DNA from: Pelargonium nanum
Taxonomy: Eukaryota; Streptophyta; Magnoliopsida; Geraniales; Geraniaceae
NCBI GenBank assembly: GCA_036897485.1
Contig: JAYMTF010001881.1
Span: 1-20,845 of the forward strand
Direction of reading: 5' to 3'
DNA: 20,845 nucleotides
The position numbers were made by a program, and so were the translations under genes. This document shows, piece by piece, positions 1 to 9,500 of this stretch. The notes beneath the pieces were generated by a model, which searched no databases, was not told where the DNA came from, and saw only the letters and a list, made by a program, of their open reading frames with translations. The stretch's first letter is position 1, and each line of letters opens with the position of its first letter.

Positions 1-408
1 CCGCTGTTGCTCCCGCGATAAGCGGAACAAGATGTGGAGATTTGCGGAGTGACGATCCCTAAGGGTGCGCAGGTGCTTGTGAATGCGTGGGCAATTGGTC
101 GGGACCCCAACATCTGGGACAAACCCGACAGTTTTGTGCCTGAGAGATTCTTGGGTTCCAAGATCGATGTGAAAGGTCGGGACTTTGAGCTGATTCCGTT
201 TGGTGGCGGGCGGCGAATATGCCCGGGATTGCCGTTGGGCCATCGGATGGTGCATCTGATGGTGGCTTCGCTGATTCACGGCTTTGACTGGAAGCTTGAG
301 AACGAGGAGGTGAATTTGGATGACAAGTTTGGGCTAAGCTTAGGGTTGGCACATCCCCTAAGAGCTGTCCCCATAGCCCACACCAAACTTTCAAAATACC
401 AATCCTAG
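1..408 (+). pseudogene. Cytochrome P450 C-terminal part (CYP76-like), with in-frame stop
   Basis: This is the 3' end of a microsomal cytochrome P450, a heme monooxygenase normally held on the endoplasmic reticulum and fed electrons by P450 reductase. The visible part has the PERF region (PERFLGS), then the heme loop FGGGRRICPG with its cysteine thiolate ligand, then the terminal beta region ending in TAG at 406-408. The wording around IPKGAQVLVNAWAIGRDP resembles the CYP76 group, which often oxidises monoterpenols or alkaloid precursors; the substrate cannot be told. In the same frame bases 1-18 read PLLLPR, then TAA at 19-21, then AEQDVEICGV. Relatives usually have lysine where the stop lies (AAA or AAG), so one base change explains it. 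The protein would end before the heme cysteine, so this copy is probably non-functional unless the base is a sequencing error. The rest of the gene lies left of the window. Family certain, subfamily likely, pseudogene status probable. Confidence 0.8.
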
Positions 409-1314
409 GTTGGACTTTGGAGGCTACTTAAATTATGTATGGACCGGACTCCCCAACTCTACAGAGCCTATGAACTCGTCAACCTCTTTGGCATAGATTA
501 ATGAAGTGAAAGAAGTTGTAGAATAAAGAAAATAACATGAGCTCTGTAGACTTGTTTGTGCTCATGAATACAAGATTGTTTGTGTTTGTAGGCTTGTAGT
601 GTGGGTAAAAATGTGAGCCAAACTGGAACAGCTGCAGTGTCGCACGCCACAAGATATGTATACCAATTCACCCAACATGTGTTCTCCACGCATGAATGCA
701 CATTAACTTTTATTTATTGTTTGGAAATTTTAATTAGAGAATCTGGTGGTCCAATTGAAATAATATCATTATCACCTTGTTTTATACAACAACAAAAAAC
801 TAAATATTTATATGAACCGGTATATATAATTACTTTGATCTCTCAATTATATATTCATTTTTTTATCGTACTTATATTAAAATAAAATTTTGATGTTCAT
901 CTAATTAATTGACAATAAATGGGGAGAAAAAGTAAGCTATAATAAATTGTGTAATTAACATAATACAATTAAGGAGTTCAAAAATAACAACATAATACAA
1001 TTAAGAGGGTTCAAAGTCAGCTTGTGATATACATTCAATCAGATTTTTTTTTTTTTTCAAACCAATTCAATCAGCTTCAATATATATCTTAGCAAAACTT
1101 GAATTTGGACGAGGGAAGTGGATGGAAATAAGGATATTGATCAAGCAGGAAAATTTGCAATTTGCAAATACTCAGCGGAATGGGAATCTCTTGAATATAT
1201 AGGAATAGGCATGAACAACAAATTCCTGCTACATAAATATGAAATCTACATAAGTTATACAAATTTAGTTTTTATTTTTTATTTTTATCGATTGAGCTAA
1301 ACAACATGGAGTAA
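409..1314. other. AT-rich intergenic DNA after the P450
   Basis: No gene was recognised here. The first 200-300 bases are presumably the P450 3' flank. The rest is AT-rich with short homopolymer runs, including a run of T near 1045-1058. A perfect-looking local duplication of about 15 bases built on ACATAATACAATTAA occurs twice around 958-1003. Short open frames here have no recognisable domain. Confidence 0.5.
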
Positions 1315-1821
1315 CTCTCTCCTATTGGTATCTGCGACTCTCTTTTGGCTGAATTTTGGGGTTTCAGCGATGGTTTGTATCTTGGCCAGGTGTTAGGTAC
1401 TCATAATATTATCATTGAGACGGATTGTGTTGAATTAATCAACCTTTTTCATAATGCAAATTCTTCTTCCCATCAACTTGGTTCAATCATTAATGATTGC
1501 AGGCAAGAGTCAGCTTCGTTTGAGCATATGCAGTTGGTTTTTGTTCACAGGGAGGGTAATTTTGTGGCAGATTTCTTGGCCAAGCTTGGTGCTAATTCTT
1601 GTAACTCTTTTTCCTTTCATTTAAACCCCCATGTGGGTTGTTTAAATCTTGTTTTAGCTGATCTTGTAGGGGCTGCTACCCCAAGACTTATAAGTTATAA
1701 CTCCTTTATTGGATATATAAGATCCTCTACTTACCAAAATAAACTCTCTCCTATTAACCCAAAATCCGCCCCCATACCATGGACAATGAGGTCTCAGGTT
1801 GGGATAGTTCTTCCCGACTAA
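1315..1821 (+). pseudogene. RNase H-like domain fragment of a LINE (RVT_3 type)
   Basis: The frame opens just after a stop at 1312-1314 and reads through to TAA at 1819-1821. It matches the plant reverse-transcriptase-like RNase H domain (RVT_3) found at the C-terminus of many plant LINE ORF2 proteins. Recognisable blocks are GICDSLLAEFWGFSDGL, then IIIETDCVELINLF with the catalytic-type D, then the QLVFVHREGNFVADFLAKLG block with the conserved histidine, asparagine and aspartate. It ends with a LADLVGAATPRL tail typical of these proteins. No reverse transcriptase or endonuclease region lies upstream in any frame, so this looks like a 5'-truncated insertion, as is usual for LINEs. There is no ATG at a sensible place. 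A host gene carrying only this domain is a less likely alternative. Confidence 0.7.
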
Positions 1822-2726
1822 CCCAAAAATTTATAATCTTTCATATAAAACAATAAAAATATCAAAGGAATGAATTTACATAAATGACCTATTATGTTTT
1901 TATTATCATACATTTAAATCCAATATAGTCTACAAATGATTCAAATTAAATTTTATCAAATATATATTATTTATTAATTTTACATTTTTTATATGCACTC
2001 TAATTTTTGTGCATGTTTCAAAATTAATCATTCTCTAAAAATTTTATTAATTATAAAATTTAGGTCTTGAAATTTCAAAAAATATAGTCCACAAATGATT
2101 CATTAGTAGTTTGCAAATGATTTTGAAACCCCATATAGTCTACAAATGATTTGGGCTTCAAAGTCCAACATATTCTACAAATGTTACAAAATATGTTTGT
2201 TACCAATCGAGACTAAAGAAAATTTAAAGTTAGGCAAGACCCAAATAAGGTCTTGAAACCCAAGTTATAAATTTTAGCCCATTAACAGGCATTGAAGCCC
2301 AACACCAAATACATACCTATGACTATGAGTCTATGACTATCCATTACTTATAAATACTCACTAATCCAAAAATAAGTGTATCTTTTTAGCCAAAAAAAAG
2401 AAAAAGAAAAAAGAAAATGAGTGTATCATTTCTACTCTGACAAAAGTTAAAAGATAAATTAGTTATTGTTTTATATTTATGTATTCATGCACATGTACTG
2501 TAATAAAATTAAGATTAAGAACACTATTTTTAATTCATGCATGACTGACTTTTTAAAAGTGAAATAAATATTTATTTTAAAATAAAATTACAATTAAAAA
2601 ATGACACTTATTTTAGAATAATAAAATATATTTTTGTGGATAAATCATCTTCATACTTTAAACTTGAGAAATGAATTTAAACGTAAACTATATCAAGTTT
2701 AAAGAAAGATAATAAATAAATCAAAC
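1822..2726. other. AT-rich intergenic DNA with a dispersed short repeat
   Basis: No gene was recognised. The left part holds a cluster of related 17-19 base words (listed separately). An A-rich tract with scattered G lies at about 2391-2416. The remainder is low-complexity AT-rich sequence without long open frames. Confidence 0.5.
1923..2184 (+). repeat. Irregular cluster of a 19-base word
   Basis: The word atatagtctacaaatgatt is present at 1923-1941 and again, identical, at 2133-2151. A one-base variant (agtcc for agtct) is at 2082-2100. More diverged copies lie at 2105-2122 and 2168-2184. Spacing is irregular (159, 23, 28 and 35 bases between starts), so this is not a simple tandem satellite. 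A second shared word, aggtcttgaaa, occurs at about 2063 and 2249. Confidence 0.7.
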
Positions 2727-2852
2727 AAACGAATTAATTAACCAACAAAGTGATTGAATTGACTAATTGAACGAATTAGTCACCCAATAAAATGAATATG
2801 TCAATTAGGTAAACGAATTAGTCGGCTAACAAGATGATTAGATCGACCAAAA
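2727..2852 (+). repeat. 42-base minisatellite, three diverged units
   Basis: Three units start at 2727, 2769 and 2811, exactly 42 bases apart, each opening with (a/g)aacgaatta. Units 2 and 3 share aacgaattagtc, and units 1 and 3 also share aacaa and tgatt at matching positions. The units are clearly diverged from one another, so the array is old. No open frame is preserved across it. Confidence 0.7.
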
Positions 2853-3401
2853 CAGACTTCATTCTACTTTAATTCAGTGACATTAACAAACAGACCCTTG
2901 GATGAACCTATTCCTTTTTTAAAAAAATCAAATTATTTGGTTACAGATAGATATACAGAGTGGTCCATATCCACATCAATTGGTCACACATGTCACGAGC
3001 TGCCTGAGAAGGCGTTTCATGTTTCTGCAACATGACTGATGAAACGTACAGTCTGCACAAGACCTGACACAGGTCAGAAAGTCTTGCACCAGTTATTAAT
3101 GACTCTCTGACTAATCTGACTCTGATTCTTATCTCTCTGCATGCTGTTTCTGGCCACTGCACACCCAGAAAAAAGCGCATGGAAGACAAGTGCTCCTGTT
3201 TCTATTAGCTTGCTCGTACGTTTCTCTTCCCTCTCCTCATGACACATGACAAAGAATCTGATAAATGCCCTCTCCTTTCCCTTCTTTTTGCTACCTTACA
3301 AATCCAAACCCCAACCCATCTCTGACTTCCAGTCCATTGCTCTGCTCACTACACACAGTCTTTTCTTGACTGCTCTGATGTTTTTGCATGGCAAAGATCG
3401 C
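2853..3401. other. Upstream region and 5' leader of the GRF gene
   Basis: There is no convincing gene here. An open frame from 3246 overlaps the leader but has no recognisable domain. From about 3190 the sequence becomes pyrimidine-rich (tctcttccctctcctc), which is common in plant 5' leaders. The promoter probably lies in 2850-3200; I see no clear TATA box close to a plausible start. Confidence 0.45.
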
Positions 3402-4264
3402 ATGGAGTTTCAGAACCCACCTTCCAAGTTCGCTCGTCCCACAAACCATGGTGCTCAATTCAATTCTCCAGCACCCACAAATTATTTTCTCTGTTTCCTT
3501 AACATAAAAAGTTTTGATTTTTAATTTTTCTTCATTTTTGGGGCAGATACAGAGAATTGTGGTCGCTGGACGATGACCAAGAAGGACAGGTCGGAGTCGG
3601 ATGAAGGAGAAGATAACGCAGGGCTGAGCCTTGGGCTCGAGCTCGGGCTTGGACTGAACAGCTCCGGCTCAAAATCTCGAGGGTTCACGTTTCTTCAGAT
3701 TCAAGAACTGCATCACCAATCGCTCATCTACAAGTACATCGAAGCTGGCCTTCCTGTGCCTCTACACCTCCTCGTCCCCATTTGGAAGAGCTTCGCTGCA
3801 GCCTCAATTAACTGTGGCCACCACTTCCCTTCCTGTAAGCAATAACAACCTTTTCTTCATTTCTCTGCAAACACACCAGAATTTAGTAATTAATAGCTTA
3901 TTGTCCAATTTTGGGTATGGCAGTTCTTGGGGCCAATCCATTGATGTATTTGGAATATGGGAAGAGCTTGGATCCGGAACCGGGTCGGTGCCGGAGGACG
4001 GACGGGAAGAAATGGAGATGCAGCAAAGAGGCGGTTCCGAATCACAAGTACTGCGAGAGGCACATGCACAGGGGTCGCCAGCAGCGTTCAAGAAAGCTTG
4101 TGGAACAAGCTGCTACAGCTGAACCAGCAAGAACCAGCCATTTTAATATGGACTTGGCTCCACATTCCAATACCAATCTCTCCATTTCACTGCCCGCCTC
4201 TGTCTCTCCTTCGACTTTTGTTTTCTCTGCTGCGAAGAAAAATGAATCCTCCTTGTGTTTTTAA
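3402..4264 (+). CDS. Short growth-regulating factor (GRF), QLQ and WRC domains
   Basis: This gene encodes a plant GRF transcription factor, a nuclear protein that works with GIF coactivators to promote cell proliferation in leaves and other organs. Three exons, 3402-3450, 3547-3834 and 3924-4264, join in frame (phases 1 and 1) at GT-AG borders to give 225 residues. The start reads [13 protein letters not shown]. The QLQ domain spans residues 63-98, with Q67, L71 and Q74, and binds GIF. The WRC domain spans about 129-173, with C135, C145, C156 and H159 plus a basic KKWR stretch; it binds DNA. A miR396 site lies inside the WRC coding sequence. The protein is short for the family, close in length to the shortest Arabidopsis members such as GRF10, and has little activation region after WRC. 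An [11 protein letters not shown] run precedes QLQ at residues 43-53. Family certain, exact orthologue not assigned. Confidence 0.93.
4084..4105 (+). promoter_or_regulatory. miR396 target site in the GRF transcript
   Basis: Bases 4084-4105 encode the RSRKLVE part of the WRC domain and are complementary to miR396 (known form UUCCACAGCUUUCUUGAACUG). Pairing covers gttcaagaaagc and tgtggaa, separated by the single unpaired base typical of GRF targets. That base is T at 4098 or 4099 here, where the common GRF site has C. miR396 would restrict expression to young dividing tissue. The site is seen in sequence; the regulation is known for the family. Confidence 0.88.
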
Positions 4265-5450
4265 CAAATTGGAGGCGTTGTTTCAGAGAGAAGATACCAA
4301 ATTTTTAGGTCACATTCATAAACTGATAGACATGTTGGTTTTGGTTTATAAATTCTTAGTCATTTGTTGGTTAAAGGGCCCAATTGTACTGGACATCAAA
4401 GGCCCATAATTGAATGCAACTTTGTCCTTTGACCCAATTAAATTGCAGGTACTTTCTGTTTTTCTAAATTTGATGCTACAATATATGGTCTTACTAATTT
4501 GAAATTTTATATGTTTGCGTTAAGTTGACTACTGGGAAGGAAAGACCAAAGTTAGTCAACTGTTCCTTTTATTTAGCTACAACGTTGAATCAATGTTCAG
4601 ATACTATGTGATTTCAACAATGTGAACACCATTAAGTCAAATATTAGCAGATCCAAACCCACAAACATCGAAGCAGTCACAAGAACCCAAGCCGGTGGCT
4701 TGTTTTATACACCAAACACAGATCCAATCTGATTTGCAAATAAATTTTAACCCATTATTCAAACCATTTTAAAAATAAAATGCTAATTATTAAATGATTT
4801 TCCAAGATCTGCTCCATTAATGAAGAGAAATTAATTTCCATGTGATGTGAGAGATGCAAATGTCGCCTATACGACGTCGTATTTATCATTCAAAACTCAT
4901 GAACATTTACGACTATATTTAGTAAATGTAAAAAGATTGCTGATTGGTCTATTTAGTCAACAAGAGCCACGTGGATTCACACGTGCACTGTGTTTATTAT
5001 CCAAAAAAAAAAAATTTGACAGTTGCAGTAAATTTTATTTACAGTGATGAGAGCGAGACCAGAGTCAGCAGCAAAGCAATACGAGACCCATTACCGACAC
5101 TCTGACTCTATGTTACCAGAGCAGCTCCCTTCACGAGGAATCTAATGATGTTCCATTCTCTCCATACCCCATCCAACGCTCCACAATTCTCCTCCTCCCT
5201 AAATCTGATCTTCCACCGTCCGATCAGATCCATATTTGTTTTATAATTAGAAATAAAAGATAAATAAACACTCAGCTTCTTCTTCTTCCATTCGTCATCG
5301 CCATCGTCTCTTTCAGATCTGCAAATCCACCCAACAGCCAACCACCGCAACTACCACCTCGCTTTCTCTCTCTACGCTGCTCGAGGCGGATTGGTTTTTT
5401 CTAGAGAGAGAAAGTCTCGGCATTGATAACAATTCCGCCCCCTTTCGGCA
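4265..5450. other. Region between GRF and transporter, with leader of the latter
   Basis: No gene was recognised. The left part holds the GRF 3' flank, with two GGGCCC/GGCCCA-like words near 4377-4410. An inverted pair of 9-base arms lies at 4523-4531 and 4553-4561. The right half from about 4860 looks like the promoter of the transporter. From about 5100 the sequence is C/T-rich, as expected of a 5' leader. Confidence 0.5.
4869..4985 (+). promoter_or_regulatory. ACGT-core cluster: palindrome plus two G-boxes
   Basis: Three ACGT elements lie 470-580 bases before the transporter start codon. A perfect 14-base palindrome, ATACGACGTCGTAT, is at 4869-4882. CCACGTGG, a strong G-box, is at 4967-4974. 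A second CACGTG is at 4980-4985, twelve bases from the first. Paired G-boxes are known binding sites for bZIP and bHLH/PIF factors and often act as ABA response elements. Their role here is inferred from position. Confidence 0.6.
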
Positions 5451-6524
5451 ATGGTGGAGGCGCAGACATGGACGACCCGGAGAATGAGCAACCCGCGGTT
5501 GCAGGAAACCACCGCCGCCACCCAGGACCAGGTGCTCGACATCCCGGCGACCCCCACCGGCGACGTACGGAACAGCTCTTACGGGCCTGGGTCCCACCTA
5601 TCGCCGACAGTGTTGACGGCTCTGATTATCGCGTCCTGGTACCTCTCCAACATCGGAGTGCTCCTCCTGAACAAGTACCTCCTCAGCTTCTATGGGTTCC
5701 GCTACCCGATCTTCCTTACCATGCTCCACATGATATCCTGCGCCGTTTACAGCTACGTTGCCATTAACTGGCTCGAGGTGGTTCCTCTGCAGTACATTCA
5801 CTCGAAGAGACAGTTTTTTAAGATCTTGGCTCTCAGCGGAATCTTCTGCTTCTCCGTCGTCTGCGGCAACACCTCTCTCCGCTACCTCCCGGTGTCGTTT
5901 AACCAGGCAATTGGGGCTACGACGCCGTTCTTCACTGCCATTTTTGCCTTCGTCATCACTTGCAAGAAGGAGTCCGGCGAGGTTTACCTCGCGCTCCTCC
6001 CGGTTGTTTTCGGGATCGTCCTGGCCAGCAACAGCGAGCCTCTGTTTCACTTGTTTGGATTTTTGGTCTGCATCGGCTCCACCGCCGGGCGAGCCCTGAA
6101 ATCGGTGGTTCAGGGGCTGCTCTTGACGTCGGAGGCGGAGAAGCTCCACTCCATGAACTTGCTTCTCTACATGGCGCCCATGGCGGCGGTGTTATTGCTA
6201 CCGGTGACCCTCTACGTAGAGGGCAATGTGGCGGCGATTACAATCGAGAAGGCCAAAAGCGACAAGTTCATTGTGTTTCTGCTACTGGGTAATGCCACAG
6301 TGGCGTATTTGGTAAATTTGACCAACTTCTTGGTGACCAAGCACACAAGCGCCCTGACCTTACAGGTGCTCGGAAACGCCAAGGCGGCGGTGGCGGCGGT
6401 GGTTTCCGTTTTGATATTCAGGAATCCGGTGACAGTAATGGGAATGGCTGGATTCGGAGTGACAATCATGGGAGTGGTGCTCTACAGCGAAGCCAAGAAG
6501 AGATCCAAAGTCACAGTTCATTGA
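5451..6524 (+). CDS. Nucleotide-sugar / triose-phosphate translocator family transporter (At1g12500-like)
   Basis: This intronless gene encodes a 357-residue multi-pass membrane protein of the TPT / nucleotide-sugar transporter family (drug/metabolite superfamily). The first residues, [17 protein letters not shown], and the body match what I recall of Arabidopsis At1g12500, a member of the NST-KV/A/G clade that includes Golgi UDP-uronic acid transporters. The likely role is antiport of a nucleotide sugar into the Golgi for cell-wall polysaccharide synthesis; the actual substrate is inferred. About 45 hydrophilic residues precede roughly ten membrane segments. Family blocks seen are [27 protein letters not shown], a lysine near [18 protein letters not shown], and a short basic tail AKKRSK. 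The start is the first ATG of the long frame and agrees with the family N-terminus. Length is normal and nothing is broken. GC content is higher than in the flanks. Family certain, substrate uncertain. Confidence 0.92.
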   Translation: MVEAQTWTTRRMSNPRLQETTAATQDQVLDIPATPTGDVRNSSYGPGSHLSPTVLTALIIASWYLSNIGVLLLNKYLLSFYGFRYPIFLTMLHMISCAVYSYVAINWLEVVPLQYIHSKRQFFKILALSGIFCFSVVCGNTSLRYLPVSFNQAIGATTPFFTAIFAFVITCKKESGEVYLALLPVVFGIVLASNSEPLFHLFGFLVCIGSTAGRALKSVVQGLLLTSEAEKLHSMNLLLYMAPMAAVLLLPVTLYVEGNVAAITIEKAKSDKFIVFLLLGNATVAYLVNLTNFLVTKHTSALTLQVLGNAKAAVAAVVSVLIFRNPVTVMGMAGFGVTIMGVVLYSEAKKRSKVTVH

Positions 6525-9500
6525 CAAATTCAAAATTACAGACGATTCGTTTCGATTGCCACTGAAAAAACACTGGTGCGGCTCTTTTTTCTTGATTATT
6601 GTGGTTAATGTTCTTTCAAAATTTAGCATTTTATTTGAAAAGAAAAGAGACAAAATTTGGATCCAAGCAATCAGCAATGAGATTGGATTGTATAGGATGG
6701 TGAGGAAAACGTAAAAGGGCTCATGATGCTCTATTGTTATTTTTGTTTTCTTGCTTTAAATTGTTCATGGTTGGGGGTGGTTCAAGAGAATAAAATCTCT
6801 CTTTTACTTGCCTCCCCTTCTGTAACCTTATATGTTATTTTCCGAATTATTCAACACATAGATCCAGATATTTGATTTAATGTATGTTTGGTTGATCATA
6901 TACATATAGACATTGTACTGATGTAGCTCTTTTTGTAGTAAATTTGTTTGTGTTAGTTGACTTAATCAGGTTTTCGTAACTTTTTCCTGGATTTGTAGAT
7001 TCCTAGCTTGTCTAAGTTTTGGTTCCTCTGTCTATAAGCTAGTTTCACATAATCATATCAGATAGTTAATGACTAAATGTGAAGTGATTAATTTATGGTG
7101 AAAGTGCTCAAAATGAGAGGAAGTTGAATTGTTGTTTGTGTTTTGCTATACCACTTAGAGAAATATTGTTGCTATCAAAGATATGGTAGCTTTAGAAGTT
7201 CTTAAATGACTTTGATTGTATATTACTAATAGCATTTATCCTATGACTAGGCTGTTAATTAATTTTTGTTTAGAACTTGATATACTACTCAAAAGAAGAA
7301 ACACAGTAATGATGAAAAGTACCAGATTTTCTTGATTAGGATTATAGTTATTACTTGTGAATGATAAGATGGGTTGCTATCAAGAGGAAGGAGAAGGAAT
7401 TTTGGAATATTGAGTCAATTATATCAAGTTGTAAAGTTAATGTGAGATTCCAAAGTTCTTTTCTAGGAAACTTCTTGATTGTAAATGAATTGGCTGTATA
7501 TGAGCTTTTGCTGAAATGTATCAACATTGTTGTTCTGGTATAATGTTGTCTACGTGCGTTACTTTGCAGCATCTACTTCTTGATTTTGCCTTCCCGTGTA
7601 ATATTTGTTGTTTATTATATGATATCTATTCCATTTTCATGTAACACATGAGAGCTTGATTCCAACCATACTACACAAACCAAAATATTGTCTGTTGTAT
7701 GAACTTAGTATAAGTATTCACAAGGGTACTCTTGAGTTGTGTCAATGTTTTTTTATAGTTAAGGTAAAGCTTTCTTATTTTGAGTCAAAATGAAGCTTCT
7801 GCTCTTAGTAATTTAGTTTGGAACATTTAATGGATGTATTGTTGTGAAAAATAACATATAGTGAGCCAGTTCAGACTTCAGAGTAAACAACAAAGCTGGT
7901 GGTGGACTCAGATCATGTGTACTCATTGGGATTAAGGTATTTGTATTTGTAGGAAAACGACCCTAAAGTTAAATTTGGTTCAGTCACGTGGAATGTAAAA
8001 TAACTGTAGATTTGAATGCAGAGTAGTTATTAACTGTGGAAAGTCATTTTAATTTGTTTGAAGGCTCTTGCTTCTTGAGTTTTGAATGGCCTTGATTGAG
8101 ATTGTTAATGTTCAATTCGACATAGGTGTACGAGTGAGTACGCCAGCCATTTGTTCTGATAGCTCTTGATGGATTAGTGAGTAGTCGGTTATTTCTTCTG
8201 TCAATTCTGAGTAGTTTACGGGAAATTCGTTGTTTAAGCCGCAGGGTTCTTGTTTGAACTTTTGTTGCATCACAATTTGATAATTGATGTAGTCGGAAGT
8301 CTAATATGTAACAGGTTTCCTGTTTCTGCTTCAATATATATAGTAGGAATATAGGGTCAATTTTGTTTTTATTTAAGTATAGTGGAATTGTTCTGAGTTA
8401 ATTTGTATGGTATTCATTCTCTCATACACTATATGGCCCTCTCATACCAGATATGGTCATACATGGTGCTTGTGGAATCTTGTGTCCAATTTGGAACCCA
8501 CCCCTGGTTGGGGACCTTTATGATATGAGGAATGAGCAATCAAGTTGCTAGCTTTATTGAAAGTAATGCATGAGGTTAGTGTTGGACAAGCTTAGCTGTT
8601 GCTGATTTGGAATATATATTCTTACAACCATTGGATCCCAAGTTTCTTGTTTTGGTGATTGCTGTGTCCCAAAAGGCATGATTGCTTTACTGCTATATCA
8701 ACAAGGTCTAAATTGTGGGGAGCCTTTGAGCAGAGGCACAGAGCATGGAAGATATCCATTTGCTTTAACTTGTTATGTTTGGTGGTTGAAACTTATCTTG
8801 GTAAGTAGCTTAAATTGATTGTGTTAGTTGAAGGGAAAGCTATAGGCCTTTTAACTCTCATCTGTTCAAAGAACTTGTAGGCTGAGTGAATGAGCTTTGG
8901 TTGAGTCTATCAGGATTTGGCAAGAAACCTTTGATTCTGCTATCTTTTCTCTGTCTCTGTCTTCATGAGTTGGAGTAGGGTTGGTGCACAGAAGGTACAA
9001 AATTTAAACCCCGGTCAGAGAATCGTATATCAGTTTATTCGATGGCTTAAACAGAGGAAGGTCCTTACAATGAATGGCATGAGCTTCTGGTCTGGTTGCT
9101 ATTATGTGTTGAGTTGGTGGTAGTTAGGAGCTGCACTTGCACATTGTGACTGGTGTATTAAAGATTGCACCAAGCTGCATATTGCACATTGATTGTGGAA
9201 AACAAAAGAAACAAACAGATGAGCAAGCAATTGCATGTTCCTTTGTCTCCAACTGGCCCCAATCTGCACAAATTCCTTTGCGGAATCAAGCATTTACAAA
9301 ACATCTCATTAGAATGCTTTCAAGAAAGACCCTTAAAGTTGGTGCTTGGGATCAATTTGATCAAAATGTTCATGCTCATTTACTCATTTATATGGCATTT
9401 CTAGCATGCAGAGCCGAATGGCATAACCAAGTAATGTGGATCAAAATCATTTGTGGCCAAGCTGATTCATGGATTTGGAAGCTTATAGAGTGACCACTTC

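Noticed and set aside
3246-3524. A 92-codon frame before and across GRF exon 1
   Set aside because: It uses a different frame from the MEFQ start and runs into the intron; probably leader sequence.
3957-4409. A 150-codon frame overlapping GRF exon 3
   Set aside because: It is out of frame with the clear WRC domain and has no known motif.
5598-6149. A 183-codon open frame on the minus strand
   Set aside because: It lies antisense within the transporter coding sequence and is rich in charged residues of the kind produced by reading GC-rich codons backward; no domain.
9137-9493. A 118-codon plus-strand frame in the gene-poor stretch
   Set aside because: No recognisable domain, no splice partners and poor codon pattern; probably chance.
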